A DNA stretch of 64,000 bases from Achatina immaculata (lineage: Eukaryota > Mollusca > Gastropoda > Stylommatophora > Achatinidae): the NCBI GenBank assembly GCA_009760885.1, contig CM019693.1, positions 1,017,800-1,081,799 of the forward strand, in the 5' to 3' direction. This document shows positions 1 through 15,200 of this stretch, one piece after another; within the stretch, counting starts at the first letter, position 1, and every line of letters starts with the position of its first letter. A program made the translations under genes and the position numbers. Below the pieces are notes generated by a model. The model was given only the letters and a program-made list of their open reading frames with translations. It did not search any database and was not told the DNA's origin.

Positions 1-64
1 TTAATTTGCTGAAGTACATGGAACATTTTCAACGACATCTAACAAAATACAGCATTAGCCATAC

Positions 65-264
65 CTGGGAATGTCTGCCGTTTCCACATCAAGAATGACC
101 AGGTTCCTGCGACTCAGCAAATTGCTGATAGTGCCCACAGTGAGATAGTCCGGGTCAGCCCCCCACTTGTCTGTGGCAATGAAGAGGAAGTTCTGACTCA
201 CATACGTATCGTTGCTGGCAGCTTCCAGGATTGGAAGCGGGTTCTTGAACCACAGCACAATGAC
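65..264 (-). CDS. Exon 22: VFT4 lobe 2, last exon in window
   Basis: 200 bases, phase 0 in and phase 2 out. It contains V-I-V-L-W-F, F-L-F-I-A-T-D-K-W-G-A-D-P-D, the equivalent of mGluR 'L-I-G-S-D-G-W-A-D' with the Asp kept, and L-V-I-L-D-V-E-T-A. The donor GTATGG at 63-64 shows that more exons lie left of the window, including the N-P-W-F part of VFT4. Confidence 0.86.
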
Positions 265-3200
265 CTGAATAAGGTAAACAGATGTTTATTATTGATGAGA
301 GAAAATATCGACCGATCTTATGGAAAAAAAAAATACCTACCAACATATCAAGGCAATAAGCAAGATTAGAAATTCAAATTTCTATGTGAAACATGCAGAT
401 TAAAACATAAAGAATCTCTGATTGTAGAACTTGTAAAACATTCATGTTATTAATACTATAAGAATATCAAAGGGTTATTTTTTTATTACCATTAGGGTTA
501 TTTTTTTTATTATCTTTAGGGTTATTTTTTTAAAAATGTATGCTGAATTATTTTCACCAAAAAAAGAAGCACAAAATAAAAAAATAAAAGAAATGAGTTG
601 AATACAGAACAGTTATAAAGACAAAGTAAAGATTTATTACAAAGAAATAAAAACAATATTTACTGACACAGACTAATGGTGATGGTGAAAGTGGTGGCAA
701 GGATGATGATGGCTATTGTGATATGATGATGATGACAGAATATTCATTCATTCATTCATTCATTTGCATGTCCCTTGCGGAACTTTGCCTCCCAAACAGC
801 GCTCCTGTAGGCCTCTCGGTTGTGAGCAAGGTGGCCTGCCGCTGCTGCATCCATTTGCAGATCGTCAACGACGTCTTGCAGCCATCTTCGCCTTGGTCCT
901 CCTCTCTTTCTTTTTCCCATTACGTATCCTTCCAATATGGTCTTCTCTAAATTATCATGACGTTTAATGTGTCCAAAATATTTAAGTTTTCTCTCTTTAA
1001 TCCTCTTTACTAGCCAGCCTTCTTCAATATTAAGCTCTTGTAGTATCGATATATTTGCTCTTTTTTGTGTCCACGACATTTGAGAGAATAGGTGGTCGTA
1101 AATTAAAATGATTACACCTGTGGTAATGATGATTATAATTTCTTGACATGGGCGTATGATGATGGTGGTAGTGACAATGTTATCATGATGCTGATGTCCA
1201 GATGAATAGTTTTTCTTTATCTGATAAACTGCAAAGCAATGTTACTTTACTCTTCTCACAGAAATATCGTGTTTCCCTGTGAATTTGAATGCCAGGACTG
1301 GAATGTGGTCATCAACCATTCTCAGATCACACAAATTCAGGTGCAGTTTCAAAGTTTCAGCATTGCCATCATTATTATAAAACATCACTCTCACATGAAG
1401 AATCTAAATTGTCTGCTGTCCATTTAAGTAGAAACACTGGTACCATCATGCAACAGGTCCTCATTATCTCTGAAATTAATGTGTTTAATGCAGCCAGCCA
1501 TTGTTCTCAAAGTGTGTAGCATAACACAACGACACTGCTATATTTAGCTTGAGGTGCTTGTTTTAATATGCTGTCCCAGCAGCCTCTTACTAAAACTGAT
1601 AACTAGGTCAGCCACTGGCTACTGTTTACGATAGAGCAAGAAAACACAGGGATAACGCTATGAAAGTCCATTTGTATATAATCGGAGATTAACTCCAGGA
1701 GAACACTGTATGAGCGGCAAGCTCACATGAGATATCTTGGGGAGAATGCTAAAGGGGTTAAGAAAACACACAAGAATTATGGGGTAATGTGCAGTGAAGT
1801 TAATGACAAAAACCCAAACAGATTAACCAAACAGAATACACTTCAGGAAGAATTATAGTAGATAGTTTAAGAAAAAAAGGACAAAAACACTCCAATCATC
1901 TAAGAATACACACCACACAGTGACATATAGTCAACCAGATAAATGCACCATTGAGTGACAAATACAGTAAACACATTTTTAAAAAAATGTATTCTTGAAT
2001 GAACTCTTCAGACACCAGCAAAAAGTTAACAACAGAACAGTAAACTCTCTGAAACTGGACATTTTAACAGGCATGTGGGACAAAGAGGGACACTACAGGA
2101 GGAGATACTGGGATACTATGGTGCTGACAACTCAAACCCTGATGATTATGATAAAAATATATTGAAAGTCCATGCAGAAATGGAAGGTACATTACAAATA
2201 CATCTTACTAATACATGTACATATGGTACATAGAAAAGCATATATCAAGCATCCCAGATATTCTTTCATGGGGACAACAAGGATAATGAAAAATATACAA
2301 AAGAAATACTAACAAGGGTACAGATCAAGACCGCTAGATTTAGAAAACAAAAATGTAAAAAAAAAAATTCTGACAGCATTAATCTCAGTTACACAGTTAA
2401 CTTCCCAGCATCAATCACATGTTAACTTCCCAGTATCAATCCTACCTGTGCATCAGGATTGTTCTTAATCTGTGCAATGACACCAGGAACATCTGCTGCA
2501 ATATTTCCTCCCTCACCAACTGTGAACTCCTTCTTGACACATATCCTGTTTACGTAGGCAAGTCTCTTGAATTCCATCATACCAGGCTCCCCAACTTCAT
2601 CAAAGGAGTTTATAACCTACATAAATAAGACCTCTCATTAAATGATCAGAATCAAATATGGCATGTCACTTAATCAAATTACACAACATAACCTGACATT
2701 CACAAATATGATCAGCTATTTGCTTTTCCATAAATATCTTCCATAACTAATTACATGGACATATGCAGGAATTCATAGGACAATGCTTGCACTGTTCAAA
2801 ACAGTGGTTCTCAATTAACAAATGTCCACAGACCCTCTGCTGTTTCAAATTCTAGGCCATGTACCCCTATACTCTGGAAGAATTTCATATCTGTATGGTA
2901 GCTATGTACTTTAAATGCAAAAGAATGTTTTTCAGAAAATGTGGGTGACCTTTAATAAGTAGACACTCAATCAATCAAGTGCTGTGCCATGTGGTGTAGG
3001 CGATCATTTATATTTATATCCACAATTCCCTGTCTTTAGATTTGATTATGAGATCCACCGGTGACTTTCTTCTTAGCCACACTGACAGTCCATCCAGTAA
3101 CTTTTCTCTGTCTGTCTTTTCTTCCCTCAATTTTTTCCAGTTGCCACAATGTGTTCCAATTTTCCTCTTCTCAGAAATTGTCCTACAAATCTCGCTTGTC

Positions 3201-6200
3201 TGCATCTGATCTTTGCTGTAATTTGTCTTTTAACTCCAGCCTTTCTTAAGACTTCTTTGTATTCAAGTAGACACTACACTACACAAAAAAACACAATACA
3301 AACTTGGTGAATTTTCAAAATGTCAGTAATGTAGTTAAGAAAAAATAGACAGCAATTAACATTCCTACTTGTTCTGACAAATGAACAGAATATGAAATGT
3401 GTGGCAGCTAACTAACCTAAATTTGGTGAGAGAAATCATGCCTCTTTTTATTCCAGACAATCACTTCCACATCTGGTTCAATACTTATTTTTAAACATGG
3501 AAAAAAAGTTCTTTCCTCCAGGCAGGATTCATTAAAACATCAGTGGTTAAACACTTCATAGCGACAAAAAAAAAGGACCTTAAGCTTTTGTTATAGACCT
3601 CCATGGCCAGTTTCATGGACCCCCGGAGGGGTCTGCAGACCACCAATTGGGAACCACTGGTGTAGAATATTTTTATATTTGTCATAAAGATGGTTTATTT
3701 CACACACTGGAAGAAATTAACTTCACCTGGGTTACAAACTCATGCATTATGCAAATAAACTTGCTTTTGTTTAAACATTATAATAAACAATTAAGCTACA
3801 CACCGCTGCATACTGTGCTCATAAATCTGAACACTACTCTGATACTACCTATCTGACAATGAAACACTTTTGCGTGACACTGACACACTTGTATATTACA
3901 CTGACAAACCTGAATGTTGTTGTAGTTGAACTTTTTCAGATATGACACCATGGCTCTGGCCTGCTTATCATCCGCTGGCACTGACCGCAAGAAATAGTCG
4001 TATTTCGAGTTTAGAAGGCTCATCCCTGTGGCACCATAGCTAATCTATAAGGGGCAGAAAACATGTACAAGTTTCAAGTTTTCCTTTCACATTGTTGTGG
4101 CCAGTTAAAATTTGTTATGCAGATTCTTTTCCCTGATGACTTTTGTAGAAGTTGTCTTCATCTCCCCACCCCCCACCCCCCCCCCCCCCAGAAGCAACTT
4201 TTAATTTTTTTTTAAATGTACTATATCAGAAAATCTACTTTAAAAAAATCTTCATGGAAATTTTTGATTTGAAATTCTAAAACGGCTCTTGATCTGGGTG
4301 GAAAACAGTCTAAAAAAAATTACTTCTGTTTCTTAACAAATATACAATGCAATTTACTAGTGGCTGACATATGACACACAGTATATGAATGGCCAGGACA
4401 TGATATCAAAAGATAGGCTTTCTAGTCTAGGCAAGTTGTCCCAATTTTAAAGTAACGTTTGAGACAGCCATCTTGAAATATACATATATGTTCAAGGTTT
4501 CTTTCAATGCTGATGCCACGTGAGCTAACTCTCCAACCCTCAGTATGTGATGATGCTGACATAAAGCTCATTTCGGCATGCTTGGTCTCAAATATTACCT
4601 GAGGTATGTCCAGCTGAGTCAGAATGTCTACCACTCTGATGGTTGACTCTGTGTCCATGGTAGCAACGTATGCATCAATCCTTCTTGGGTTTACGCTAAT
4701 TCCATCTTTGACAAGGTTGATGTTCCCACTGTGGATGTTGGCCACCAAAGAGGCAGCTCTGCTGGGGGACTTGCACATGTCCAGACCAATACCACCCAGT
4801 ATCACTCCTGGAAGCAAGTTACTGAAAAACAAAGAGCAACACAGTATCATGTATAAAGTGGAAGTTAAAATATTTGGGGGAAAAAAAGGAGTTTATAAAT
4901 TAAAGACTTTCAATAAAGTGTCAAAGTCAGATTTCTTGTATAACAGACTGCCGCAGGAGGAAAAAAAAAAGTTATATTCATAAATTGATACTGAATTTAT
5001 TTACTCATCATGAGTGAATAGCTTAGGAAGATCATGGAATTCATAGAGGGGGGAAAAAGTCTGATAAACGCAATACAACATCAGCACAAGACAGATGATG
5101 GATTGTTCCTGTATTAAGAAAACTCACGAACTGCCATCAAATTTTTGTTCTCCAGTGCATAAGAACAAACAATTTAAAAAAAAATATTGAAAGAATCTAA
5201 GAAAAATACACTGGAAAAAGATGGGAGAGGATAAACATGATATTTGAAGGATTAAGAAATATTGGCATGTGATCAGCCAAATGAAAAGCAATGACAGCGA
5301 AGAAAGAGTCTGAAAATATCAGTGAAAGAAGACAGTCCAGGACATCCCTGTTGGAGACAATTATAAGGTAGATAGAGGTGTATGGTGCAGTTTTACAAAG
5401 TGAGGGAGGAAGTGAGCAAGGTGAGAAAAAAACGAATATAAAGTATGAGAATGTATAAATGAAAAACATACAACATCCGATATTTCGGCGTGATCCTTAT
5501 TCGAGGATACATGCAAAAACAAAATACAAACATATATAACTTATCTGAAGCGTCTTGCTCTCACATTTCCGCTTTACTGAGAGCAAGACGCTTCAGATAA
5601 GTTATATATGTTTGTATTTTGTTTTTGCATGTATCCTCGAATAAGGCTCACGCCGAAATATCGGATGTTGTATGTTTTTCATTTATACATTCTCATACTT
5701 TATATTCGTTTTTTTCTCACCTTGCTCACTTCCTCCCTCACTTTGTAAAACTGCACCATACACCTCTATCTACCTTATTTATATTAACCAGTTTTACTGC
5801 AGTCGCCATCCCTTTTATCTGTTAAACTCTTCTTGATGAGCTTCAGTTCAAATGATGATAATTTTGGCCATATTTTGGGCCAGTCTTTAACTTTGTCTTG
5901 TCTTCTGTCTCCCTGGTATTGTGAGCTGGCGTTTTTTTTTTGCAGCCAATGCTGCGAAGATGTTGAGGCACAGCATGGTATCAGCCTGGAAGCAGGTTAT
6001 GGCAGCTATTCTTTTCAATCCTGGAGTGCAGCCAAACAGCAGGCAATACTTCCTTAGCAGACTCCACCACCATGGGGACAATGGCGATCCCTGCCCTGTG
6101 AGCCTGTTACTGGAGGTACCAACAGAGAGGTGGGACAGGGTCTTGATCAGCTATGGTTCACTAACCCTGATGCTAGCATGTCAGCTGTGATTGCCAAAAT

Positions 6201-9200
6201 GGACAGTGTCTTCACCCCTTCTGTATCTTACCTGAAAATGCCGGTCTTGTTGTTGACATACTCCAGTGCATAGTTAAAGGCTTCTAGGAGTGGGAGACCA
6301 TGCTTGTTGTTGATCTCACCACAGGTGAAAGGTGATGATCCTGGCTTGTGCACATCAAACAGACCTGAGGTAGGAGAAAGGTGAATGTGGTTCATCTTTA
6401 TCAAGTTTCGTGGTGAGTGGAAAATGTGATTTAATCACATTAAAAACTTTCCTTTCTTTAGTGTTTGCTAAATGACTATGAAAGGAGGTTTAGGGAGGGC
6501 GTGAGGCATCCACTCTGTTGTCAGACTTATGAACCATAACTGACCTAAATCTTCCTCATGTTTAAGAAATGCCTCCTCCAAGGAAACAGACAGGATAAGA
6601 ATCAGCTTGATCCCTCACCTTGTCACAATGGAACTCACTCAAAAGCCAGATTGGTAGTGTGGCTGAATGTCATAGCATGGAAAATACACAAGGTAAACCA
6701 TGACAATTTGCCATTAATATTGCTATCTATCATTACCCTCGCTACAGAGCAGTAGTGTTCCACAGTGTTTCAGTTAAGATTGTTGATTCTGTCATATGCC
6801 AACCTATAGAAATGGAGGTTACTGGAAGATCTAAAGTGTCCTCTCCGCCACCGCCACCATCACCACCATCACCATCATCATCATCATCGCCTTTCACTCC
6901 CTTGAGCGCATAGGCCATGGATAAAGGCTATCCAGTCTTCCCTGTTCTTGGAATTATTCTCTGCTTCCTTCCATGTGTATCCCTTGTCTCTGAGCACTGT
7001 CATAATTTCACTTCTCCAAGTAAGTCTAGGTCTTCCTTGTTTTCTATTCCCTTGAGGATTCCATGTCAGTGCTTGTCTTGCTATGCTGGTGTTGGGTTTC
7101 CTTAGAGTGTGGCCAATCCACCTCCACTTCCTAGACTTGATTTGTAGGTTCTTGTCCTGTCCTTTCCCAGACCTCCTCATTCCTGATCTTGTCCTGCCAT
7201 TTAATGTTTAAAATCATCCTCAAGCAGTAGTTCATGAATGTTTGTATCCTCTATTGTATTGTCTTGGTCATAACCCATGTCTCTGAACCATATAGCAGGA
7301 CAGTCTTTACATTTGTATTGAAAAGCCTAAGTTTGGTTCTTATTTTGATGTTCGTAGATGACCATATTTTGTTATGTTGGATAAATGCTGTCCTGGCCTT
7401 GGTTATTCTAGCTTTAACATCCTTTTATTTTTCCGTTCCCCCGTATTTATCCACTATGCTGCCTAAATATGTGAAATACTCTATTCTTTAATTGGCACTT
7501 CCTCAATCACCATGTGGCTATTGACTGTACTATTACTTTTCATTATCCTTGTTTTTTTGTCTGTTAGTATATAGTCCCAGTTTAGCTGAATTTTTTCTGA
7601 AGTTTCTCTTGAAATTGTGTGTAGCCATGTGCCACAAGTGTCACATCATCTGCAAAGTCAAGATCTTCCAATTGGTTTCACAATGTCCATTGTATCCTAT
7701 TCTTTTCCTTTGTGTGGTAATTTTCATGATCCAATCATGCATATACATTTCAGCATACATAGTACATACATTTCAGCATACATAGTACATACATTTCAGC
7801 ATACATAGTACAAAATCCTGAGTGAGTTTTGCAAGAACTAGCAGCCATTTTGCACAGCATAAAAGACATGGCAAACAGCAAGAAAGCTAAGGCCCCTCCC
7901 AAGTATTTCATAAGTGGTGAGAAATCATCAAACATTAAAACTGCTGACATCCCCTTACCATCATTACTAGATGGTGCAAGTGACATCATAGTAGTCTTAC
8001 TGGAAGAAAAGAATGCCCAAAAGTCATCATAAATACTAAAGTGCAAAAAGACATTGTACTTAGTAAAAAAAAAGCAGGATTTCTTAATGATCAATCTTAT
8101 GGTCCCAATCTTCTTTTTCAGCTTTCTGAGCCAGTAAGGCTTATTTCACAGATAAAGTTCACCTCCATTCCTCTCTATTCCTAATCTTCTCTTTTCAGAG
8201 ACTCCAGTTTCTTTTATATCCTCTTCAATGCCATCTTTCCATCTCTGTCTTGATCTACCCCTTGGTCTTGTTTCCCTCATCTCTTCTGCACACATCATTT
8301 TTGTTTGTCTGTTCTCTTACAATCTTTCTACAAGGCCCAACCAGCATAGTCTGTTCAGCTTGAAGACTTATAATTCATTGGGATTTAAAAAAGCTTTTTA
8401 GTTCAGTGTTTTTTTTATTGCTCTCCATTCTCCAATCTTGGTATCCTTTATGGGCTCAAAGATTCTTCTTAGGCTCTTGTTTTCAAAGATCTGCAACTGT
8501 TATTCATCTTTCTTCGTTGTACTCCACGTTTCTGATCCATACATGACGGCTGATCTTATTATAGTTTTGTAGATTGTTATTTTGGTGACTTGGGGCAGGA
8601 TTTTTTTTATTTTAACAGGTGTTGCAAGGCAAAGTATATTTTATTCCTTATCTGTACTCTGATTTTAATTTCCTCACTTCTGTCGAAGGTTGTGCCTAGA
8701 TATTTGTATGTTTCTGCTTTCCTAATGATCATATTTCCAACATTTATATAATCTGGATCATTCTGCCTCTGGTCTCCTGATATCTTCATATACTCTGTCT
8801 CATCTTGGTTAAAGGTCAAGCCCACTTTTAGTGCCACATCTCTCAGGCATATGAGGTACTGATGACTTCTTGCATATTTTCCCCCACTAGGTCGATGTCA
8901 TCAGCATATCCTAGTATTTTAGCTTGTTCCTGTGTACTGCTTTCTTCTTTCACTTTTACCTTTTCTAGTACTAGGTTTAACAGTAATGGAGATAATGTAT
9001 CACCCTGTTTTAAACCAGTTCTTATTTAGAAGGGTTCTAACTTTCTTCCTTTATATATTACTTTATTTTGTGCATCCTCCATGCATTTTCTGGTCAAATT
9101 GATTAATTTACTAGGTATCTCAAATTCTTTCATAATTTTCCATAAGCTGCTCCTATCTATGCTGTCATAAGCTTTCTAAGTCAATGAAGATATGTACTAT

Positions 9201-12200
9201 TCTGCTCTTTGACATAAATAAAATATTTGGTATATGGTTGATCTATTCTTCCTAAAACCTGCTTGATAGTCTCCCAGCATGTTCTTACTGTATGGTCCCA
9301 ATATGCAACCATAACTGAGAAGCAGCATGTGTTAAAAAATATGAAGTGCAATAATCTGGTCAAGCAACTAAAGCAAGTAGCACGAGTCAAGGCTAAAGTG
9401 CAGTTTTTGGTAGATTTTTTTTTTCGTTTTATAATTAATAATTTCTTTGGTTTTCTTTTTTCTGGAGTACTAAAATATCTGCTACCTGCAGCTTTATTAA
9501 AAGCCAAAAATGCTTAATTGTGACAAGGATCTTTCTGCATGGCCACTGCACATGCTCTGTAGGGAAATTATATGCCAGATTTTTTTAAAAACAAATTTTT
9601 TAAAAAACCCCACAAATAAAGTCAAATGACATATTCACTGCTCTCACCAACAATGTAGAAGTCTCCTGGAATCAGAGTGAAGTCCTGAAGGTCTGCATCC
9701 TGAGCACTACACACTAGGCAGTCTCCAACACACTGAGACTTAACACTAGTGTAGCGTGCAATGAATGAGTTCTCATCTCTCAGAGTCAGTTCTCCTACCG
9801 TATCCAGGCTGCCCTAGAAAAAAAAAAAAAAGACAAGGGTTTCCCTTTCATCTGTGTACAGAAGACATGCTCCTGAAATATTCACAGATATATAAGCAGG
9901 ATTTAAAAAACACATTACAAATGAGGAGATAATTTGTTCAAAAGTTGTCTTCCCAATAGAAGATACATAAAAATAATCCAGTGAACATTATAAGTAAAGG
10001 CAGCCTTGTTTCACACCACTTAAGCATAAAGTGGATACGGTGTTAGTAGTCATACATTACTCGACCAGCTGATACTGTAGAGACTGATGTGGTAAGCATA
10101 ATGCCTGGCTTTCTTTCTTTCCCTAGCTTCAGAAAAAAGTCAATTCTGCACTGGCGGACTAAAGTAAAAGTAATTCTGTCATGCTTTAACTCTTTGTATC
10201 TTTTGTGACGCGTCCTGCGTGGTTTTTTTCACCCCTCAGAAGTCCATTCACCACTCAGTGCGATGATAGTTTGTAGCTCTCTATTTTTGAAGATAATCAA
10301 AGTATACTTAAAACCAGCAGTTGGACTTCCTTCCAGAATCCATTTGTTAACATGAGGCACAAGTTTCAGCTGAATTCAAAGTGGTTGTGTGTTAATTTAA
10401 CGAGTTTATCATCAAAGTTTGTCACTGTTAGGTTTTTGTTTATCAACAAATATGGGTTTCAGTGGCAGTTTATTTCGTCCAGAGCAGCGTATTTCTGCAT
10501 GACAGGCTCAAAATTTAATTAAAAAATGTCTAGGCTGCGGTGAAGAGAATGCAGTAGTAGAGATTTTGAATTTTCGGATCCACGTGGCGCTGATTCCAAG
10601 AATGAGGATGTGTTTTTTTTTTGGACCAGCAGCAACACGTGCTAGAAGGGTAGCTGATGATACTACTTCTCAGCTTTTTGCTAGTACTAGCTGTAATATC
10701 ACAGTAAGTAATGCTGGAGATTGTGTAATTTAAAAAATTAAATGTTGTAGAATGCTTCAAATTAAAAAAAAAACACAATGGCCTGTTTTCTGGTAAATAT
10801 TAGCTGCTGAACGCCCACTTGTTTTCATGTAAATATTACCTACCTACTTAGTGTTTTTAGTTTACTGTAAATGCATAATTAGTGTATGTTTTCATGCAAA
10901 TTCTGGAGGATATGTGAAGAAAAGGTGTTTGTGTACATTGTGATTCATTTCGGAAATATTGGACTAACTACAGTGGATTAATTTGATGGGTAAGTGAAAA
11001 AAACATTGTTCCAATTTCTTCATTTTCCATTCTTTCTTCTCAGTTTTTAGCTCTTTTTTCTGTTGTATTCTTATAACATACTAACAATTTTATTTTAAAA
11101 AAAAACAAAATACATTTTTCTTGTTTAAACTAATGTATAATATATCATACTACAAATCAGATTATGCCTTTGTCATTCTTTTAAATGTGACAACCATCCT
11201 ATTTCACATTGTGAAATTTACCCCCCTTGGTATTTTGAGGGAAAAACCCCAGTATACAAAGAGTTAAAGGCATATAGGGATATGGTGTTAGTGCCCATAT
11301 TTTCCTTGACCTGTCAGCGCACTAAAGGGTGATATGGTCAGTATCACGCCTGGCCACCTTTCCTTCCCCAACTTCAAAAGAAGTCGGGTACCCATTTTTA
11401 CAGCTGGGTGACTGGGACGCCTCTGGCTGGATTCAAACCCCGAACCTTCGCCATGAGAGACCAGTGCACTAACCACTTCGCAAGATATTTCATTTCAACA
11501 ACTACTACCTCTTAAATCAATAATATCACTATTACTAAAACAGCTGAAAGTAGATAGAGGTGTATGGGTCAGTTTTACAAAACAGATAGAGCAAGGAAAG
11601 TGGGTAGAAATAAGAATGGCAGAAAGCAAGATGAGCACATACAAACGAAGAACATACAACAATCCAATACTGTGGCAAAAGCCTGTCTTTCTTACTAGTA
11701 AGAGATCAAAAAAGCTAAGTCCATATTTTTCTTCTGTTTTTCATGTTTCTATCTTGGTTTTGTGTGTGATCCTTAAAAAAAAAGGCTTTTGCTGAAATAT
11801 TGGACTGTTGTATGTTCTTCATTTATATGTGGTCATTCTGTTTTCTGCCATTCTTGTTTCTGCCCACTTTCCTCACTCTTTCTACTTTTTTTGTTGTTGT
11901 AAAACTGAATTATACATCTCCACCCACTTCCATTTCTGGAACCAGTTTTACCACAGTTATCATTTCTCTTAGCTCTAAAATGTAGGTGTCACTGATTTCT
12001 TTTTTTTATATTGCAACATTATCAATGCTTGAATCAAAAATGCTATGATGGACAATTCACTGTGGTGTTAAAATCAGTAATCATCTATCCATCAGAGGCA
12101 CATCTACCCCTGTAGCAGTGGACTTCAAATCCTGAGGCTGCATGTTCAAATTCTGCTAAAGGTGGAATTCTGAGAGCCGGAATAGACAAACTAATATCAA

Positions 12201-15200
12201 CTCAGTTTCTTGGACTGAATGACATAGCTTCAAACCACAGAGTCACAGCCCTGTTCATCAAGGTTCTCGCTGGTGCTACAGAATTCATGCACCATGCCTA
12301 GATTTCCATTTAGAAGAGGAGATGGAATCACCTATGGATTTGTCTTGAATGCTGTGATGATAAACTGTTAACATTTTTATATATATATATTTTTTTTTTA
12401 CTAATAGTTAGTTCTTTAGTTAGGAAGGGCCACTATCTATGGTCTCTAGAAATATCCACAGGTGCTCTGATTTCCTCTTCAGTAACTCCCTCAGCACACA
12501 ATAATTGATGACACCCATTCTTTGTTGGTTGACCATCCACCTGGAGTTCTTGATTTCTTGAGTTCATTTTTCATCACCCAAAATTTCACCCTAACTTCTT
12601 CATTCTAGACAGCAACACTGATTCACAGTTATTAGTGAAGTCCTTTCTTCTACCAGCATCTCCTAAAGCACCGATGATGCTTGCTCAATTCATTGCCTGC
12701 CTTTCCTCTATAGCAGCTGTGTCAGCAAATAACATTTAAGGAACAAAAAAAAAAACTCTTCATTCAGCCTATCACATCTTTCCTCCACAACTAAGCTCTC
12801 TCTGAAAACACTGTTTTTTTTATGGTGCTCCTGTCTACACTCTCCTTGTGGTGCCCATTCTATTGCTTGTCCTTATCATGTTTTTATTCTTTCTTATTCA
12901 CAGTTCATACCCAATCCATCCCAATTTCCTTTATTTTGTTGCAGGATTTGTTATCAACTTTGATCCAGTCTTGGCTTTCTATATTTTTTTTTTTCTGTTT
13001 GGATATGTTATTCTCAATATTTGCTTGAATGCCCTATCATCTTTCTATATTATTCTCAATATCTGCCTGAATACTTTACCTTCTTCATATATTATTCTCA
13101 ATATTTGTCTGAATGCATTGCCTACAAAACAAATAAAACGTGCTGCCTATTTTGTCAAGAAACTAAGAAATACTAAGAAATTATATTAGTTTACTCACAA
13201 TATGCACAATGAAGATGAAAGAAGAGAAATACAACAATCTTAAATAACGATACTATTGAAAAACCAAAGATTTGTAAAAAGTTGAATTTTTTTTTTTTAA
13301 ACAATAGGTCAAATGTATCACTTATAAAAAATCTTCACCGAGTACTCTCTCATTACCTCTCTCACAGTGTTTGTATCACTGTAGCGCATGAGTCTGTAAT
13401 TTGTATTTGCCTCCCTCTGGATGAACTGGAAGAACGTGCTGAGTATATCTGTAAAGTTCTCTGCGTCCATATTGCTCATAACAAGGTCACGAACATCGCT
13501 GCTATATACAAAAGCAGGGCACACTCCAGAGTAATTTGGGCCACATTTCTGCTGAAGGGTTCTGTGCACGCCCTCTGCCAGTGCGTAAACTGCATTGATT
13601 GTGGACAGTGTCCAAATGTCCTGCTCCCAGTCGCCAGAACTAGTGATAGTGCTGAAAATAAGATGACCATAAGAGTTAGTGATAGTGCTGAAAATAAGAT
13701 GACTATAACAGCTAGTGATAGTGCTGAAAATAAGATGACCATAAGAGCTAGTGATAGTGCTGAAAATAAGATGACCATAAGAGCTAGTGATAGTGTTGAA
13801 AATAAGATGACCATAAGAGCTAGTGATAGTGCTGAAAATAAGATGACCATAAGAGCTAGTGATAGTGCTGAAAATAAGATGACCAGAAGAACTAGTGGTA
13901 GTGTTGAAAATAAGATGACCAGAAATACTCATATAAGTGGTTTCATGAAAAATGAACAGACTAGTCAAATACAAATAAAACTGTAAGAACTGTAATTTTA
14001 CTTTTTTATGAAGTCTTTAAGTTACAAAAATAATGATAAATTTTTGTACATACCAATGAATGTAGAGAAATTACTGATTGTATACATAAAGCAACTTCAA
14101 ATAATTTTGGCATATATCTTACATCTTACATCCTTCTCGTGCTGCTAATGTCACAAAGAGCCCGAATGGTAGTTCGCCAAGATTTCCTGTCTTTGGCAAG
14201 TTTTTCATCTCATCAAGGGATGTTATGCCCACTGAACTGGGTTCTCTTAACAATGTCCTCTTTAAAGTTTCACATGGTCGGCCTCTTTTTCTTTGGCCTG
14301 TTGTGTTCCACTTGATAGCTTGTTTGGGGATACTCTGATTGTTTCTTCTCATCACATAACCGACATATGTCCATCTTCTTTTTCTGATTATCTTTGAGAC
14401 AGGTTGTTGTCTGCTCATCTGTCTTATCTCTGTGTTGTTCTTGAATTCACTCCACTTTATACCAAGTAGTTTCCTTAGGCATTTGTCTATTTCTTTAGTT
14501 GTTTTCCAGCTTTCGCAAGTATAAATGAGGGTGGATATTACAATTGAATTGAATAATCTTAACTTGGTTTTTGTGCTTATAACTTTTGAATGTCATATGT
14601 TCTCGAGATTCTTGATGAGATCATGAGCTAGTAAAGAAAAGGGAAATGTGGAAATAATAATAAACAATTTGTTACTGTTACATTTCTCTGTTACTGTTAC
14701 CCTGAAGTTTTCAGCTGCTGATGTTGTGGTGAAGGTCTTGTACAGAGGTATTACTCAAACAGAGAATGATGCGATGGCCATTTAAAAAAAAAAAAACTTT
14801 TTGAACCTGACTTAGGAATCAAACTTCTCAGATAAATACACCACCTAGGATTAAAATACAAATCCCCACTCCCCCCCCCCCCCCCCCTCCAAGGTGAGGG
14901 CTGAATAACCAGAGCACCACCTGGAGACTGGATTTCAGTTTAACCAGCTGTAGTTCACCAATTCTGATGATCACGTCTGTCTCACTTATACTCCCAATCC
15001 ATACTCCCCAATGAATGAGGGCAAATTCAAAGAAATAAACACATTTTTTTTTCTCATTTTCTGTCTAGTTGAATCCAAAACAAACCAGACATTTTGTGGA
15101 AAAATTCTCAAGGCATATGCTATAGAAAAATTCATACTTTGAACAAACAGGAATAAATATTTCTTTTCCTCAAGTTCAATATCTTTAGTTAGGTCTGCAT

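Noticed and set aside
7829..8032. 67-codon plus-strand frame with Lys-rich start
   Set aside because: No splice context, no domain, and it sits between two LINE relics in an intron of the opposite strand.
11429..11477. Functional tRNA gene suggested by A and B boxes
   Set aside because: The surrounding sequence does not fold as a tRNA (no acceptor stem pairing) and continues into a SINE body.
13282..13986. 234-codon plus-strand open frame
   Set aside because: It is the antisense of exon 16 followed by the 36-bp array, whose unit length is a multiple of three; no independent evidence of coding.
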